A stretch of 64,000 nt of DNA. Origin: Palaeococcus pacificus DY20341 (GTDB lineage: Archaea > Methanobacteriota_B > Thermococci > Thermococcales > Thermococcaceae). The DNA is taken from assembly GCF_000725425.1 (NCBI RefSeq), contig NZ_CP006019.1, positions 1,302,001 to 1,366,000 on the forward strand. The letters run 5' to 3'. The position numbers and the translations under genes are program-made. Positions 33,021 through 44,311 of the stretch are shown piece by piece. Position 1 is the first letter of the stretch, and each line of letters opens with the position of its first letter. Below the pieces are notes generated by a model. It had not been told where the DNA came from, searched no databases, and saw nothing but the letters and a program-made list of their open reading frames with translations.

Positions 33021-33422
33021 ATGCTGCACACAATTGAAATTTTAACATCTAAGGAAGTCGAGATTGTCGATATAACTGCCCAAGTAGAGGAAATTGTTAA
33101 AAAAAGCGGTATAAGTGAAGGATTGGTGGTGGTTTTCACAAGACATACAACAACGGCCTTAATTCTAAACGAGAATGAGCCGAGACTCCTAAAGGATATG
33201 GAAAGGATTTTCAAAGAGCTCGTGCCAAAAGGTGAAGGCTACGCCCACGATGCTATAGACCACAATGCCCACTCCCACCTGAGGAGCATTTTGATGAGTT
33301 CAAGTATAGCAATACCCATTGAGAACAGCCGTTTAGCTTTAGGTACCTGGCAGTCTATCCTCTTTATCGAATTGGATGGGCCGAGGCGGAGAAAAGTCGT
33401 GGTAAAAGTGTGCCAGTGCTGA
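33021..33422 (+). CDS. YjbQ / UPF0047 family protein
   Basis: 133 residues. Family hallmarks: FTRHTTTALILNENEP near 40-55 and HDAIDHNAHSHLRS near 75-90, whose His residues form the presumed metal/phosphate site, and LGTWQSILFIELDGPRRRKV near the C-terminus. Bacterial relatives show weak thiamine-phosphate synthase activity; the physiological role is uncertain. ATG 33021 has GGTGAT upstream. Confidence 0.9.
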   Translation: MLHTIEILTSKEVEIVDITAQVEEIVKKSGISEGLVVVFTRHTTTALILNENEPRLLKDMERIFKELVPKGEGYAHDAIDHNAHSHLRSILMSSSIAIPIENSRLALGTWQSILFIELDGPRRRKVVVKVCQC

Positions 33423-33425
33423 TTT

Positions 33426-35337
<1,912 letters not shown>

Positions 35338-35387
35338 TCTTTCCACCAATTATTATCTTTCTCATCATGATTATTAACTTTTTATGT

Positions 35388-36314
35388 TCATTTCCAGTAG
35401 GGCTCTCTTATAATCACTGATTTTTTGAAGAGTTCTATTAACTCATCATCACTTGCTCCTTTCCTAAGTGGCTCTAGGAGGTCTATTAGATTGTCATTTC
35501 TATAGATACACGTTTTTATGTGGCCGTCTGCCGTTATCCTCAACCTCGTACAGTTGGCGCAGAATACTGTGTTGTGCATAGAGCGAACGACCTCTACCTC
35601 AACTATGCCATATTTCGTAGGAATGAAATATTTTCTCCTTCTATGGAGCTTTCTCTCCTTAATCTGTACAGCTCTTTTTTCAAGTTCCTCTTCTACCGGC
35701 TTGAGTGGATAGAAGAACGTCTTAAAAAATTCCGTCCCTTCAAGCTCCCTTGGAGCTTCGAGCTCAATGAGCTGAAGGACGACTTTGTTTTTAGCTGCAA
35801 ACTCAATCATATCCCATATTTCGTCCTCGTTTAGCCCCCTCATAATGGTCATGTTGAGCTTAACGGGGTGAAAAAACTTTGAAGCCTTTTCAATGCCCTT
35901 AATGGCCCTGTCCAACAAATCAACGCCTGTTATTTGTTTATACCTTTTTCTATTAAGGCTGTGAAAGCTTATGTTAACTCTATTTAACCCTGCTTCCTTT
36001 AGAGGCTCGGCTAAGCGGTTCATCACACTTCCATTCGTTGTCATTGATAAGTCCGTGGTGTATGGTTTAATCCTCTCCACTATTTCTACAATGTCCCTTC
36101 TAACAGTAGGCTCACCACCAGTTAACTTTACTTTTTTAATCCCAAGGGATGAAGCTATTCTCACAATGTGCTCAATTTCCTCGGGGGTCATCTCTCTCTT
36201 TTTGGCGTTAATTTGCCCTTCTCTATGGCAAAAAAAGCAGTTATAGTTGCATTCCTCAGTAAGTGAAATCCTAAGGTTTGTTAAAGGCCTTCCAAAGCGG
36301 TCCACTAAAGGCAT
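35388..36314 (-). CDS. moaA: GTP 3',8-cyclase MoaA (molybdenum/tungsten cofactor)
   Basis: 308 residues. Radical SAM cluster C22-x3-C26-x2-C29 ([13 protein letters not shown]) and the second, GTP-binding 4Fe-4S cluster C252-x2-C255-x13-C269. Catalyses the first step of molybdopterin synthesis; in Thermococcales the cofactor serves tungsten enzymes such as ferredoxin oxidoreductases. GGTGG precedes ATG 36314. The C-terminus ends REPYWK rather than Gly-Gly, as in a number of archaeal homologues. Apparently monocistronic. Confidence 0.94.
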   Translation of the reverse strand: MPLVDRFGRPLTNLRISLTEECNYNCFFCHREGQINAKKREMTPEEIEHIVRIASSLGIKKVKLTGGEPTVRRDIVEIVERIKPYTTDLSMTTNGSVMNRLAEPLKEAGLNRVNISFHSLNRKRYKQITGVDLLDRAIKGIEKASKFFHPVKLNMTIMRGLNEDEIWDMIEFAAKNKVVLQLIELEAPRELEGTEFFKTFFYPLKPVEEELEKRAVQIKERKLHRRRKYFIPTKYGIVEVEVVRSMHNTVFCANCTRLRITADGHIKTCIYRNDNLIDLLEPLRKGASDDELIELFKKSVIIREPYWK

Positions 36315-36382
36315 TTATTCCACCAACACTTGATTAACCTATTCGCTTAAAAAAATGTTTTGGGAAAATGAAAGTGTTTAAC

Positions 36383-36775
36383 TCACTCTTTGATAATCTC
36401 GTAGGAGTATGTAACTTCTGTACCGCTGAGCTTTAGGTGTGCAGATGCTGAACAGTACTTATCTTGGCTTAATTTTATGGCACGCTCCGCTTTTTCTGGA
36501 TTGACATCCCCATAAATTTTGTAGTGAATGTGAACCTTCTTGTAAATTTTGGGGTGCTCTTCCCTTCTCTCGCCGCTTATCTCAACTTCGAGGTCTTTTA
36601 TGGGTTCACGCATCTTTTGGAGTATCATTACAACATCTATTGCCGTACATCCAGCAACGCTCAAAAGGAGGGTTTTCATTGGAAAAATGCCATTTTCGCC
36701 GAAGATTATTTTTCCTCCTTCCTCAACTTGGGCTTCAAACTTCCCGTCACCAAGCCATTTTACACTCCCTTTCAT
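36383..36775 (-). CDS. OsmC family protein
   Basis: 130 residues. OsmC/Ohr fold with the conserved Cys in VAGCTAIDVVMILQKMR (C43) and the second in DKYCSASAHL (C107), the pair that reduces hydroperoxides in Ohr/OsmC peroxiredoxins. Family length is typical. ATG 36775 has GGTGG upstream. Probable role in peroxide detoxification; no regulator adjacent. Confidence 0.9.
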   Translation of the reverse strand: MKGSVKWLGDGKFEAQVEEGGKIIFGENGIFPMKTLLLSVAGCTAIDVVMILQKMREPIKDLEVEISGERREEHPKIYKKVHIHYKIYGDVNPEKAERAIKLSQDKYCSASAHLKLSGTEVTYSYEIIKE

Positions 36776-36803
36776 ATAACCACCAAAGAAAATAAAGGGA
36801 GAG

Positions 36804-36813
36804 CTTTTAAATA
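36804..36813 (+). promoter_or_regulatory. TATA box for the radical SAM gene at 36834
   Basis: CTTTTAAATA is centred 26 bp before ATG 36834, which has no ribosome-binding site; leaderless transcription is likely. Confidence 0.45.
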
Positions 36814-36833
36814 GCTTTGCAAAACCTTAAGTT

Positions 36834-37676
36834 ATGTACATAAGGCCTTTCGATCCATGGAAGTCAAAGTTCTGCACGTGCCCATTCAAGTACACTCTAA
36901 ACGTTTACACCGGCTGCGATTACGCCTGCGTTTACTGCTACATCACTTCTTATATCCCAAGGGCATTCCAAGTTAGGACGAAAGAGGGGCTTTTGCCGAG
37001 GCTCGAAAAGGAGCTTAGAAAGCTCGACAAGCGCTTTATAATAGCTCTCTCCTATTCATCCGACGCATATCCTACAGTTGATAAAGAGCTAAAAATTACC
37101 CGCAGAGTCCTCGAGCTTTTCAAGCGCTATGATGTTAGATGCATTCTTCTGACAAAATCCAACCTATTTGAGCGTGATTTGCACATTTTAAAGGAGCTTA
37201 AGTGTGCCGTTGGGATAACAGTCACAACCATTGATGAGGATAAGGCGAGAGTTCTAGAGCCAAATGCTCCAAGCCCCAAAGAAAGGATAGAGGTATTAAA
37301 GAAGGCTAAAAAAGAGGGTATTCCTGTGTATGCACGCATAGATCCAATAATCCCCTACCTGACATGGGAGGACTTCGAGGAAACGCTCGATGCTTTGAGC
37401 TTCGTTTCCCACATAACTGTATCCACGCTAAAACTCCGTCCTGATTCTTGGAGGAGGATGAAAGTGAAGTTTCCAAAAGTTATGGAAAAGCTCGGGCCCT
37501 TGTATAAAGAAGGTGGAAGGATTGAAGGGTACTATTATCTGCCAAAGAGGCTTAGGCTTAAGATTCTAGAAGAAGCAAGGAGGAAAACAGAAGAAAAGGG
37601 GATAACCTTCGGTTCCTGCCGTGAGGGATACTACTCATTTCCAAGCTGCGACGCGTCACATCTCGTTCCTATCTAA
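36834..37676 (+). CDS. Radical SAM protein (SPL / SplB-like family)
   Basis: 280 residues. Radical SAM motif C31-x3-C35-x2-C38 in TGCDYACVYCYITS, with additional Cys at CTCPF (about 14-16). The arrangement NVYTGCDYACVYCYI is typical of the SPL-family radical SAM proteins (COG1533), named after spore photoproduct lyase, but archaeal members have unknown substrates. The 3' end overlaps the convergent amidotransferase gene by 21 bp. Final SCREGYYSFPSCDASHL contains two more Cys. Confidence 0.85.
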   Translation: MYIRPFDPWKSKFCTCPFKYTLNVYTGCDYACVYCYITSYIPRAFQVRTKEGLLPRLEKELRKLDKRFIIALSYSSDAYPTVDKELKITRRVLELFKRYDVRCILLTKSNLFERDLHILKELKCAVGITVTTIDEDKARVLEPNAPSPKERIEVLKKAKKEGIPVYARIDPIIPYLTWEDFEETLDALSFVSHITVSTLKLRPDSWRRMKVKFPKVMEKLGPLYKEGGRIEGYYYLPKRLRLKILEEARRKTEEKGITFGSCREGYYSFPSCDASHLVPI

Positions 37677-38426
37677 CTGAGGAACGTTTTCCTCAAGCTC
37701 TCCTCTTTTTGCCTCTTCGATAAGTGCCTTAAAGAGGGGCAGCATGTTGTCCATCCATTCCGCATGCCATTGAACACCAATAACAAATTGGCCCTCCATT
37801 TCAATCGCTTCAATAACTCCATCTGGAGCATAGGCTACCGATTTGAGGCCCTCACCAAGGCGTTTTATGGCTTGATGATGGTAACTGTTCACCATTAGCG
37901 TCGCTTCTTTAGTGCTCTCCACACTTAACGCCGGCTTTAAAATTTCGAAAAGTTTTGTATCAAGCTTTACTTTTATTCCGTGAATCGGATAATTTCGTGG
38001 AAGCAAATCCTCGCCTTTGGCAAACCAGTCGTGCTTTATAGAGTTAACAACTTCACTAGCTAGGTCTTGATAAAGAGTGCCTCCAAGAGCTACATTTATG
38101 AGCTGAGCACCGCGGCATATTCCTAAGAGTGGGATTTTGTTATCTATGGCCTCTTTGACAAGAGCTATTTCAAACTCATCCCTATAGGGCTCGATGCTCC
38201 TTATTTTGTTGGTTGCTCCCTCTCCGTAAAAGCTGGGATGGATATCACCACCCCCGCTTAGGAGTATCCCATCCACTAAATCCAAAGCCTCCTCTACTTC
38301 CATAAATGGGCTCAGGAGTACAGGAATGCCTCCAGCTTCTCTCACCATTCTAACATAGGCCTCTTTTATGAAAAAGGCCTGCTTTTTCCAGGAGTATGAT
38401 GTGGTTATTCCTATTACAGGCTTCAT
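37656..38426 (-). CDS. Class I glutamine amidotransferase-like hydrolase (PuuD-like)
   Basis: 256 residues, peptidase C26 family. Nucleophile Cys in LGICRGAQLINVALGG (about 104-119), the family SGGGDIHP loop near 57-64, and the His/Glu pair in VQWHAEW (about 225-231). Relatives hydrolyse gamma-glutamyl amides such as gamma-glutamyl-GABA; the substrate here is unknown. ATG 38426 preceded by GGTGGTGAT. Confidence 0.87.
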   Translation of the reverse strand: MKPVIGITTSYSWKKQAFFIKEAYVRMVREAGGIPVLLSPFMEVEEALDLVDGILLSGGGDIHPSFYGEGATNKIRSIEPYRDEFEIALVKEAIDNKIPLLGICRGAQLINVALGGTLYQDLASEVVNSIKHDWFAKGEDLLPRNYPIHGIKVKLDTKLFEILKPALSVESTKEATLMVNSYHHQAIKRLGEGLKSVAYAPDGVIEAIEMEGQFVIGVQWHAEWMDNMLPLFKALIEEAKRGELEENVPQLDRNEM

Positions 38427-38490
38427 TATATCACCACCAACATTGTTGAGGGAACTGGTATTTAAACCTCATTGCCTCTTTACCCTTTTG

Positions 38491-38520
38491 GAAGCCTCGT
38501 CCTTCAGGGCAGGGAAGAGG
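38491..38520. mobile_element. Possible remnant end of an IS200/IS605-type element
   Basis: The segment reading CCTCGTCCTTCAGGGCAGGG resembles the short GC-rich hairpin sequences found at the right ends of tnpB-carrying IS200/IS605 elements in archaea. No transposase reading frame is present on either side. Recognition from memory of the motif type; weak. Confidence 0.25.
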
Positions 38521-39123
38521 TCAGTTATTCTCCTTCATTTTTTGATTTATTCTCTCTACGAACCTGTCGAGTCTTTTTTTAACTTCTTCCTCTTCAATTA
38601 AATCTCCCTTAATTGAGCTTCTCCCATACTCTCTTGAAGAAATTAATACAACTTCAGGCCAAAATCCAAAGTTTGCAAAACTATAAAGTGCTTCATGAAG
38701 CGCCATATCACCCCCTGAGGAAAGATTTCCGATTATTATGAAGTTCACTTTCTTAGCAAACTCTTTCCATTCTTTATAACTCTCAAAAATTGCTTGCCCT
38801 CTTTCAGAAAATGCAAGATAAAGCGAAGCGACATGTCCTCCATAAGTAGGTACTGCGAAAAGGATTATGTCCGCACTTTTGCATTGTTCATAGATTTTTG
38901 GAACATCATCTTCTACCGGGCATGCTTCACCAGAGAAACATTCATAGTTGCAATGACTACATGGGGTGATGTTGAGGTCATAGCTTTCCATAAGCTCTGT
39001 TTCAAAACCCATCTCCTCAAATTTCTTAAGACAGTACTCCAAAAGCTTTGAACAATTTCCTTTTCTTCGTGCACTAAAAGCTAGACCCAAAACATAAACT
39101 TTGGCAGACTTCTCATAGACCAT
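38521..39123 (-). CDS. Iron-sulfur flavoprotein / NADPH-dependent FMN reductase family
   Basis: 200 residues with a flavodoxin-like fold. N-terminal FMN phosphate loop GLAFSARRKGNCSK (about 12-25) and the FAVPTYGG loop (about 86-93). Between them CSHCNYECFSGEACP has four Cys spaced x2-x3-x5, a compact motif like that of iron-sulfur flavoproteins. Probably a redox carrier. Start taken at ATG 39123 (GGGGGAT upstream) rather than the in-frame start at 39189. A TATATAA sequence near 39155 fits the promoter. Confidence 0.82.
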   Translation of the reverse strand: MVYEKSAKVYVLGLAFSARRKGNCSKLLEYCLKKFEEMGFETELMESYDLNITPCSHCNYECFSGEACPVEDDVPKIYEQCKSADIILFAVPTYGGHVASLYLAFSERGQAIFESYKEWKEFAKKVNFIIIGNLSSGGDMALHEALYSFANFGFWPEVVLISSREYGRSSIKGDLIEEEEVKKRLDRFVERINQKMKENN

Positions 39124-39294
39124 ACTATCCCCCATAAGCAATGAGCAGCGGTGTATATAATGCTTGTTATTATCAAACGGCCAAATCACAAGCTATATAA
39201 GACAGAAGATCAGAGAAAAATCAGAAGTGGAATTATATCAAACTTTCATTATTTCTATTTTAATTCATTACACAATTTGAGAAGAGGGGTATGG

Positions 39295-40113
39295 ATGAGA
39301 CTGAAAAATACTTGGGCAAAGTTGATAATTTTAACTCTGGTTTTAGCACTTCTGTTTTGGCTTCCCATTCCGGGGATAAGAGCATCGTCAGAGGCTGGGA
39401 ACTTAATATACTGGTTCTTAGTTGCATTCCTTGACATATTAGTGCTGAGCTACATGATAGTTAATTCCAAGTGGAGCGGCTGGAAGCTCGTTTTAGCAAC
39501 TTTTGCCGTGTTTTATGGGGCAATGACGTTTCTGAGCCAGATAGAGACCATTGTATTCTTAACCTACTTTGAAGAGATAATCCCTCCTGAGATGATTCCA
39601 AAGCTTTTTGTAGAAGGATTTATTGTCGCAACAGTTTTCTCACCGATAGCAGTGATAGTTCACGATAAAATGGAAGAAACTCCTCAAGAACATGCCAAAG
39701 AGTTTTCTCTCCCTCTAAAGACTTGGATTTGGAAATTGCTGTTAATTGGAATTGTTTACATGTTTATTTACATTGCGTTTGGAGCTCTGGTCTTCAAACC
39801 ATTGGCAGGGAAAGCCTTTGATGAATACTACGCTAACCTGCAGCTGCCAGCATGGATACTTCCATTTCAAATCTTAAGGGGCATAATATGGGGCCTTTTG
39901 GCAATCCCAATAGTCAAGATGATTGATGACTGGAAGAAAGCCCGCTTAGCTGTTGCTTTGCTCTACTCAGTACTCATGGCTAGTCTCCTTTTAGTTCCCA
40001 ATCCATATATGCCCGACGTCATAAGAAGAGCGCACTTTGTGGAGGTCCTTTTATCGAACTTCTTATTTGGCTGGCTTGTTGTGACTATATTTCACTGGAG
40101 GTATGAGAGGTGA
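39295..40113 (+). CDS. Polytopic membrane protein of unknown function
   Basis: 272 residues, with about seven TM helices (first at about 9-24, LIILTLVLALLFWLPIP). A charged loop near 135 (HDKMEETPQEHAKEFSL) splits two halves. ATG 39295 is chosen since GGGGTATGG precedes it and the longer frame upstream is not hydrophobic. It overlaps the downstream acetyltransferase by GTGA. No family recognised. Confidence 0.7.
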   Translation: MRLKNTWAKLIILTLVLALLFWLPIPGIRASSEAGNLIYWFLVAFLDILVLSYMIVNSKWSGWKLVLATFAVFYGAMTFLSQIETIVFLTYFEEIIPPEMIPKLFVEGFIVATVFSPIAVIVHDKMEETPQEHAKEFSLPLKTWIWKLLLIGIVYMFIYIAFGALVFKPLAGKAFDEYYANLQLPAWILPFQILRGIIWGLLAIPIVKMIDDWKKARLAVALLYSVLMASLLLVPNPYMPDVIRRAHFVEVLLSNFLFGWLVVTIFHWRYER

Positions 40114-40889
40114 GGATTGAGATTAGAGAAGTTGATGAAACTAATATAGGTGACATGATTTCGGTGTGCAATCCTTCTACCATCAGTGAGGCGTACAAGA
40201 AAGGCGTCGAGATCAAGAGGGTTTGGCTTCTCGAGATGCTGAGAACGTATGGGGATGTTGGCCTTGTTGCGTATTTTAATAGAAAGCCTGCTGCTCAACT
40301 ATTAACCTACCCTGAAAAAGCAGACCCGACAAGTCTGAAGCGAGAAAACGTTTTAGTCATCAACTGCATATACAATCCTCTTTTAGAAGCCCAAAGAAAG
40401 GGAATAGCAAGGAGTATGGTCGAGAAACTCATTGAAAAGGCAAGAGGGAAATATGAATTTTTGCTCACTCATGCATTTGATACGGGAGAGTTTTTGTCAC
40501 AAGCGGAGTTCTTTGAGAGGTTAGGCTTCAGGAAGATAACTAAAGAAGACCTTTACTACTCGTTTAGCGGGAGAGCGCTTAAAGAACCTTATTCTGGTTT
40601 CTGGAAAGAGGGAGAGGAATATAAGAGGAGCAACGAGGATATCGGCAAAGTCTTAATATTCTACGAGCCTACATGCCCCTTCACTTATCTTTGGGCACAT
40701 AGGAGTAAAGAAATAGTGAAAGAAATTGCTCCGGAACTGGAGATAAGAATGTTGAATGGATGGGAACATCCAGAAGAGTTTGTGTCCAGAGGGCGGAATT
40801 GGATGTTGGTGAACGGCATTCCAATAAAATCGCTCCCTATAGAAAAGGAGAAGTTTAGGGAGGAACTCATGATAGCAATAAAGACTTAA
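40110..40889 (+). CDS. GNAT acetyltransferase fused to a YoaP-like domain
   Basis: 259 residues. GNAT domain 1-150 (IYNPLLEAQRKGIARSMVEK is the CoA loop, near 88-107), then a C-terminal thioredoxin-like domain (KVLIFYEPTCPFTYLWAHRS, near 185-204; NWMLVNGIPIKS) like that of Bacillus YoaP. The Cys-Pro of the second domain sits where a thioredoxin active site would be. GTG start overlaps the upstream stop (GTGA). Substrate unknown. Confidence 0.8.
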   Translation: MRIEIREVDETNIGDMISVCNPSTISEAYKKGVEIKRVWLLEMLRTYGDVGLVAYFNRKPAAQLLTYPEKADPTSLKRENVLVINCIYNPLLEAQRKGIARSMVEKLIEKARGKYEFLLTHAFDTGEFLSQAEFFERLGFRKITKEDLYYSFSGRALKEPYSGFWKEGEEYKRSNEDIGKVLIFYEPTCPFTYLWAHRSKEIVKEIAPELEIRMLNGWEHPEEFVSRGRNWMLVNGIPIKSLPIEKEKFREELMIAIKT

Positions 40890-40953
40890 GTGTGGGGGCT
40901 GAGGTTTATAATCCAAACTCAAAGCGGAGATGGTAATTTTGAGGATAAGACAG

Positions 40954-41463
40954 ATGATAACGTTTGAAAAAGGGGATATGAGGTTTAATTATCGGGTGGT
41001 TGGGATTATATTCAATAAGAATTATGTTCTCCTCCACAGAGCAGAAAGGGATAATTTTTGGGCTCTGCCGGGAGGACGGGTTGAGCTGTTGGAGCCTTCA
41101 AAAGATGCGTTAAAGAGAGAAATGCAAGAAGAGCTTGGCGTTGAGGTTCGTGTGGACAGGCTAATCTGGATCGTTGAGACGTTCTTTAAAGATGGTGGGA
41201 CACTTTTTCATGAGATGGGGCTTTACTATCTGGTAGAGCTTCCCAAAAATTGCTCCCTCTACAGGAAAAGACAGTTTTTGGGGAAGGAACGTCTAGAAGA
41301 AGAAAAAGAAATCAGGCTGATTTTTGAGTGGTTCTCTCTTAATGAGCTTGAGGCTCTCCCGCTCTATCCACGATTTTTGCGGAAAGCGTTGAGGGATCTC
41401 CCTCAAACCACGCAGCATATAGAGGTGTGGGAAAATTTGAAAAAGAGGTCAAAGAGCATCTAG
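40954..41463 (+). CDS. NUDIX hydrolase
   Basis: 169 residues. A complete Nudix box, G41-x5-E47-x7-R55-E-M-x-E-E-x-G62, is visible. The family hydrolyses nucleoside diphosphates linked to another moiety. ATG 40954 has GAGG 9 nt upstream; ATG 40930 is possible, but its GGAG is too close. The 3' end overlaps the convergent aldo-keto reductase gene by 15 bp. Substrate not deducible. Confidence 0.88.
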   Translation: MITFEKGDMRFNYRVVGIIFNKNYVLLHRAERDNFWALPGGRVELLEPSKDALKREMQEELGVEVRVDRLIWIVETFFKDGGTLFHEMGLYYLVELPKNCSLYRKRQFLGKERLEEEKEIRLIFEWFSLNELEALPLYPRFLRKALRDLPQTTQHIEVWENLKKRSKSI

Positions 41464-42618
41464 TGGGATTACTTTTCGCAGCTGGGCTTGGATGTCCTTC
41501 AGTTTTTCACTAACATCTTCTTTATCCAACTCCTTCCTCAAACCGTAGAGCTCATAGAAAATTGATAGTATCTCTTTTTCCTCAATAATGCCAAGGGAAA
41601 GTGCAGTTTCAATAACATATATCAAATCAACGAAAGCTCTTTGAGGTTCTTGGAGGGGTTCGATGAGAATTTGTTTTATGGATTCTTTCTGCTTCTGCCT
41701 TAGCCACTCATTTTCTCTCTTAAAAAACTCCTCCAGCTCTCTCAAATCCTCTTTGGGGATCTCCCATCCACTCGCTTCAACGTTCTCTTCTAAATGCTTT
41801 ATCGTTGAAGGTCCAGTTAGGGCGCATATTACCCCCTCATGGGCAAGAACCCAAGCGATGGCAACCTGCACTGGAGTTTTATCATATCTCTCTCCCAACT
41901 CGGCAAACTTTTTGGCTATTCTCAAGCCATGTTGAAAGCGTTCTCTCTGGAAAAGTGGGTCTAAATAACGTATATCCCCAGGTTCAAACTTTTGATTTTC
42001 TTTAAACTTCCCTGTGAGCAAGCCTCTTCCCGTTGTGCTGAAAGCAATGATTCCCAAATTGTATTTCCTGTAAAGTGGCAAAAGCTTTTCATAGGATTCT
42101 CTTGCAACTGCACTAAACTCTGCAAGAACTGAGAAAGGCTTTCCAAGCCTGCAGTATTCCTCTGTGACCTCTATAGGCAAGTGGCCAACGCCGTAATATC
42201 GAATCTTCCCCTCTTCAATAAGATCTTCCAGCGCTTCAATGGTTTCCTCTATTGGCGTGGTTGGGTCATGGAAGTGAACTTGGTAGAGGTCGATATAATC
42301 GGTCTGGAGTCTCTTGAGGCTCTCCTCACAGGCTTTTTTGATGTACTCTTTGGAGAGGTTTGGCTTTATGCCGCTCCTAATCCCCACTTTCGTGGCTATA
42401 TAAATGTCTTCACGGAAGGGCTTTACAATTTCCCCCAAAATTTGTTCAGCGTTTCCATAGGCTTCCGCAGTGTCAAAGAAGTTAACCCCAAGTTCATAGG
42501 CACGGTAAATCATTCTCTTAAACTCTTCAAGATTTTTTACTCCATAAACCCCGCTTAAAGAGTACGTACCGATCCCTATCTCGGAGATTTTCAAATCCCT
42601 ATGCTTTTGATATTTCAC
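41449..42618 (-). CDS. Aldo/keto reductase with C-terminal extension
   Basis: 389 residues. TIM-barrel AKR with catalytic D49, Y54 (NFFDTAEAYG), K77 (IATKVG) and the His in LYQVHFHDP (about 115). The NADPH-binding end ALTGPSTIKHLEENV is present. About 80 residues beyond the usual AKR end are helical and charged (EIEEKEILSIFYELYGLRKE-type). GTG start with GGAGGG upstream. Substrate unknown. Confidence 0.88.
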   Translation of the reverse strand: MKYQKHRDLKISEIGIGTYSLSGVYGVKNLEEFKRMIYRAYELGVNFFDTAEAYGNAEQILGEIVKPFREDIYIATKVGIRSGIKPNLSKEYIKKACEESLKRLQTDYIDLYQVHFHDPTTPIEETIEALEDLIEEGKIRYYGVGHLPIEVTEEYCRLGKPFSVLAEFSAVARESYEKLLPLYRKYNLGIIAFSTTGRGLLTGKFKENQKFEPGDIRYLDPLFQRERFQHGLRIAKKFAELGERYDKTPVQVAIAWVLAHEGVICALTGPSTIKHLEENVEASGWEIPKEDLRELEEFFKRENEWLRQKQKESIKQILIEPLQEPQRAFVDLIYVIETALSLGIIEEKEILSIFYELYGLRKELDKEDVSEKLKDIQAQLRKVIPLDAL

Positions 42619-42637
42619 AAATATACCCTCCTACAAT

Positions 42638-43414
42638 TTAAATTGATACCAAAACATCCAAAGCAGCCTTAACCAAGATTCCTTCTGTTCTTCGCAGTCT
42701 TTCACCTTCAAATTCCGGATTCCATCCATTGTAAAGTGTATCTGATACTGCTAAAGCAATGGCTAAATCAACGCCTCTAAACTTAGCGACGCTCATTAAG
42801 GCAGAGCTCTCCATCTCAACGCCAAGAATGCCACGCTTTGAGTATTCTCTCACCTTATCCTCTGTTTCTCTAAAGGATGCATCTGTTGTCCAAATACCTC
42901 CTTCGAACACATTAATATGTTCTTTTTCAGTTTGACATTTCACTTCTTTTTTAAGTGCGTTGAAAAGCATCTCGCTGGGCTTTGGTATGTAATCCGGTGG
43001 CATGTAGTGATAGCTCGTTCCCTCTTCCCTCAAAGCCCACGTTGGCAGTATCACATCGCCAATGTTTACACCTGTTTTAATTGCACCTGCTTCCCCTACC
43101 ACTAAAAATTTCTTTCCCCCGCTGGCTATTGCGAGCTCTAAAGCAAAAACCGAAGCTGGCGCTCCAAAATAGGGGTTAAGCACGTAAATTTTCTCGCCTT
43201 GGTATTCGCCAACAAAAGCTTGATACACATGGGTGCATTTAGCTTTAATTTCCACGTTCTCTAACAATCGTTTGGCATGGTTCATTGCAATACCTGTGAA
43301 GGTTATTAGATATTTTGAGCAGGATTCGCTTTTTGCTTCTACCACTCCCCTTTTAAAATCAGAGGGTTTTATAATCTCTCTTCCTTTCCCAAGCTTTATA
43401 CCACTATTCAGCAT
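42638..43414 (-). CDS. Nucleoside phosphorylase (PNP/UDP family)
   Basis: 258 residues. Family 1 nucleoside phosphorylase: GEAGAIKTGVNIGDVILPTW in the middle, the ribose-binding EMESSAL (near 203-209, the GVEMESSALM signature), and SDTLYNGW near the end. It cleaves a purine or pyrimidine nucleoside with phosphate; the base specificity is undecided, uridine phosphorylase-like by overall feel. GGAGAGG precedes ATG 43414. Confidence 0.85.
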   Translation of the reverse strand: MLNSGIKLGKGREIIKPSDFKRGVVEAKSESCSKYLITFTGIAMNHAKRLLENVEIKAKCTHVYQAFVGEYQGEKIYVLNPYFGAPASVFALELAIASGGKKFLVVGEAGAIKTGVNIGDVILPTWALREEGTSYHYMPPDYIPKPSEMLFNALKKEVKCQTEKEHINVFEGGIWTTDASFRETEDKVREYSKRGILGVEMESSALMSVAKFRGVDLAIALAVSDTLYNGWNPEFEGERLRRTEGILVKAALDVLVSI

Positions 43415-43495
43415 CCTTTTCCTCTCCGTTCTGTAAGTGACTTCAGCTTTTCATCTATCCCCCTTTTTCTAAAATTGCTCTCTTTTACTTTACAG

Positions 43496-44278
43496 CTACT
43501 TTTTTGCCCAATAAATAGCGCGGTGTGAGGTTTCACCAATTGGATTGCCTTTATAGTCCCCATATCTCCTCTCAATAACGAACCCTGCATCAGTTATCCA
43601 CCCTTCAATTTCCTGAGCAGTGGGGATATATTTAACATAGCTCTCTTCTTTACAAAAAGTTTCGCCTGATTTTAGTCTAAGCTCAAACCTGCGCACACCC
43701 GATACTACCTGCTTTTGTGCGTCATATTTTTCGTCTATAAGGATATAGCGTCCATAAGTTCCCCAACTATCAATGCCCTCAAAAATTACACGTTCTCCTG
43801 GTTGACCGAAAAATTGTTCGGGATGGGCAACTAAGTGGGTATCTAAATACATGTGTCCACCGGGTTTGAGTGCGGAATAAGACTTCTCGATAAGTTTCTG
43901 CTGGGCAGCTTTATTGTCATTATTGGATATAATGTTAAGCAGAACGTTGCCGGCTAGGATCACGACGTCATATTCTTCACCCCAATTGGCGGTAATAGCA
44001 TCCGCTTGGATTATTGTGATGTTTTCTAATCCCCGGGTTTTTTCAAAGAGTTTTGCCAGCATCAAATTGTCCATATCCAGTCCAACCACTATATGCCCAT
44101 CTTTTGCCAAAGGGACGAGTATGCGACCGCTGCCACAGCATACCTCAAAAATACGCTGTTCCTTGCGGTCACCAATCATTTTCTTAATCATCTGAACATC
44201 TTCTATCTTAGTTACTGTCTGTTCATATAACTCCACTGTCCAATGGTGTAAATATTTACTGTACTGTTTAATTTCCAT
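43496..44278 (-). CDS. SAM-dependent methyltransferase, bacterial-looking
   Basis: 260 residues. Motif I IFEVCCGSGRILVPLA (about 43-58), VVGLDMDNLML, and YDVVILAGNVLLNIISNNDN. Late region HMYLDTHLVAH and SYVKYIPTAQEIEGWITDAG are like small bacterial methyltransferases. Start ATG 44278 with GGGAGA upstream rather than 44308. With the adjacent Cys-rich DUF3795 gene it may have come by transfer from bacteria or methanogens. Confidence 0.83.
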   Translation of the reverse strand: MEIKQYSKYLHHWTVELYEQTVTKIEDVQMIKKMIGDRKEQRIFEVCCGSGRILVPLAKDGHIVVGLDMDNLMLAKLFEKTRGLENITIIQADAITANWGEEYDVVILAGNVLLNIISNNDNKAAQQKLIEKSYSALKPGGHMYLDTHLVAHPEQFFGQPGERVIFEGIDSWGTYGRYILIDEKYDAQKQVVSGVRRFELRLKSGETFCKEESYVKYIPTAQEIEGWITDAGFVIERRYGDYKGNPIGETSHRAIYWAKK

Positions 44279-44311
44279 AAATCTCCCTTCGGTTGGTTTA
44301 ACAAACATGAA

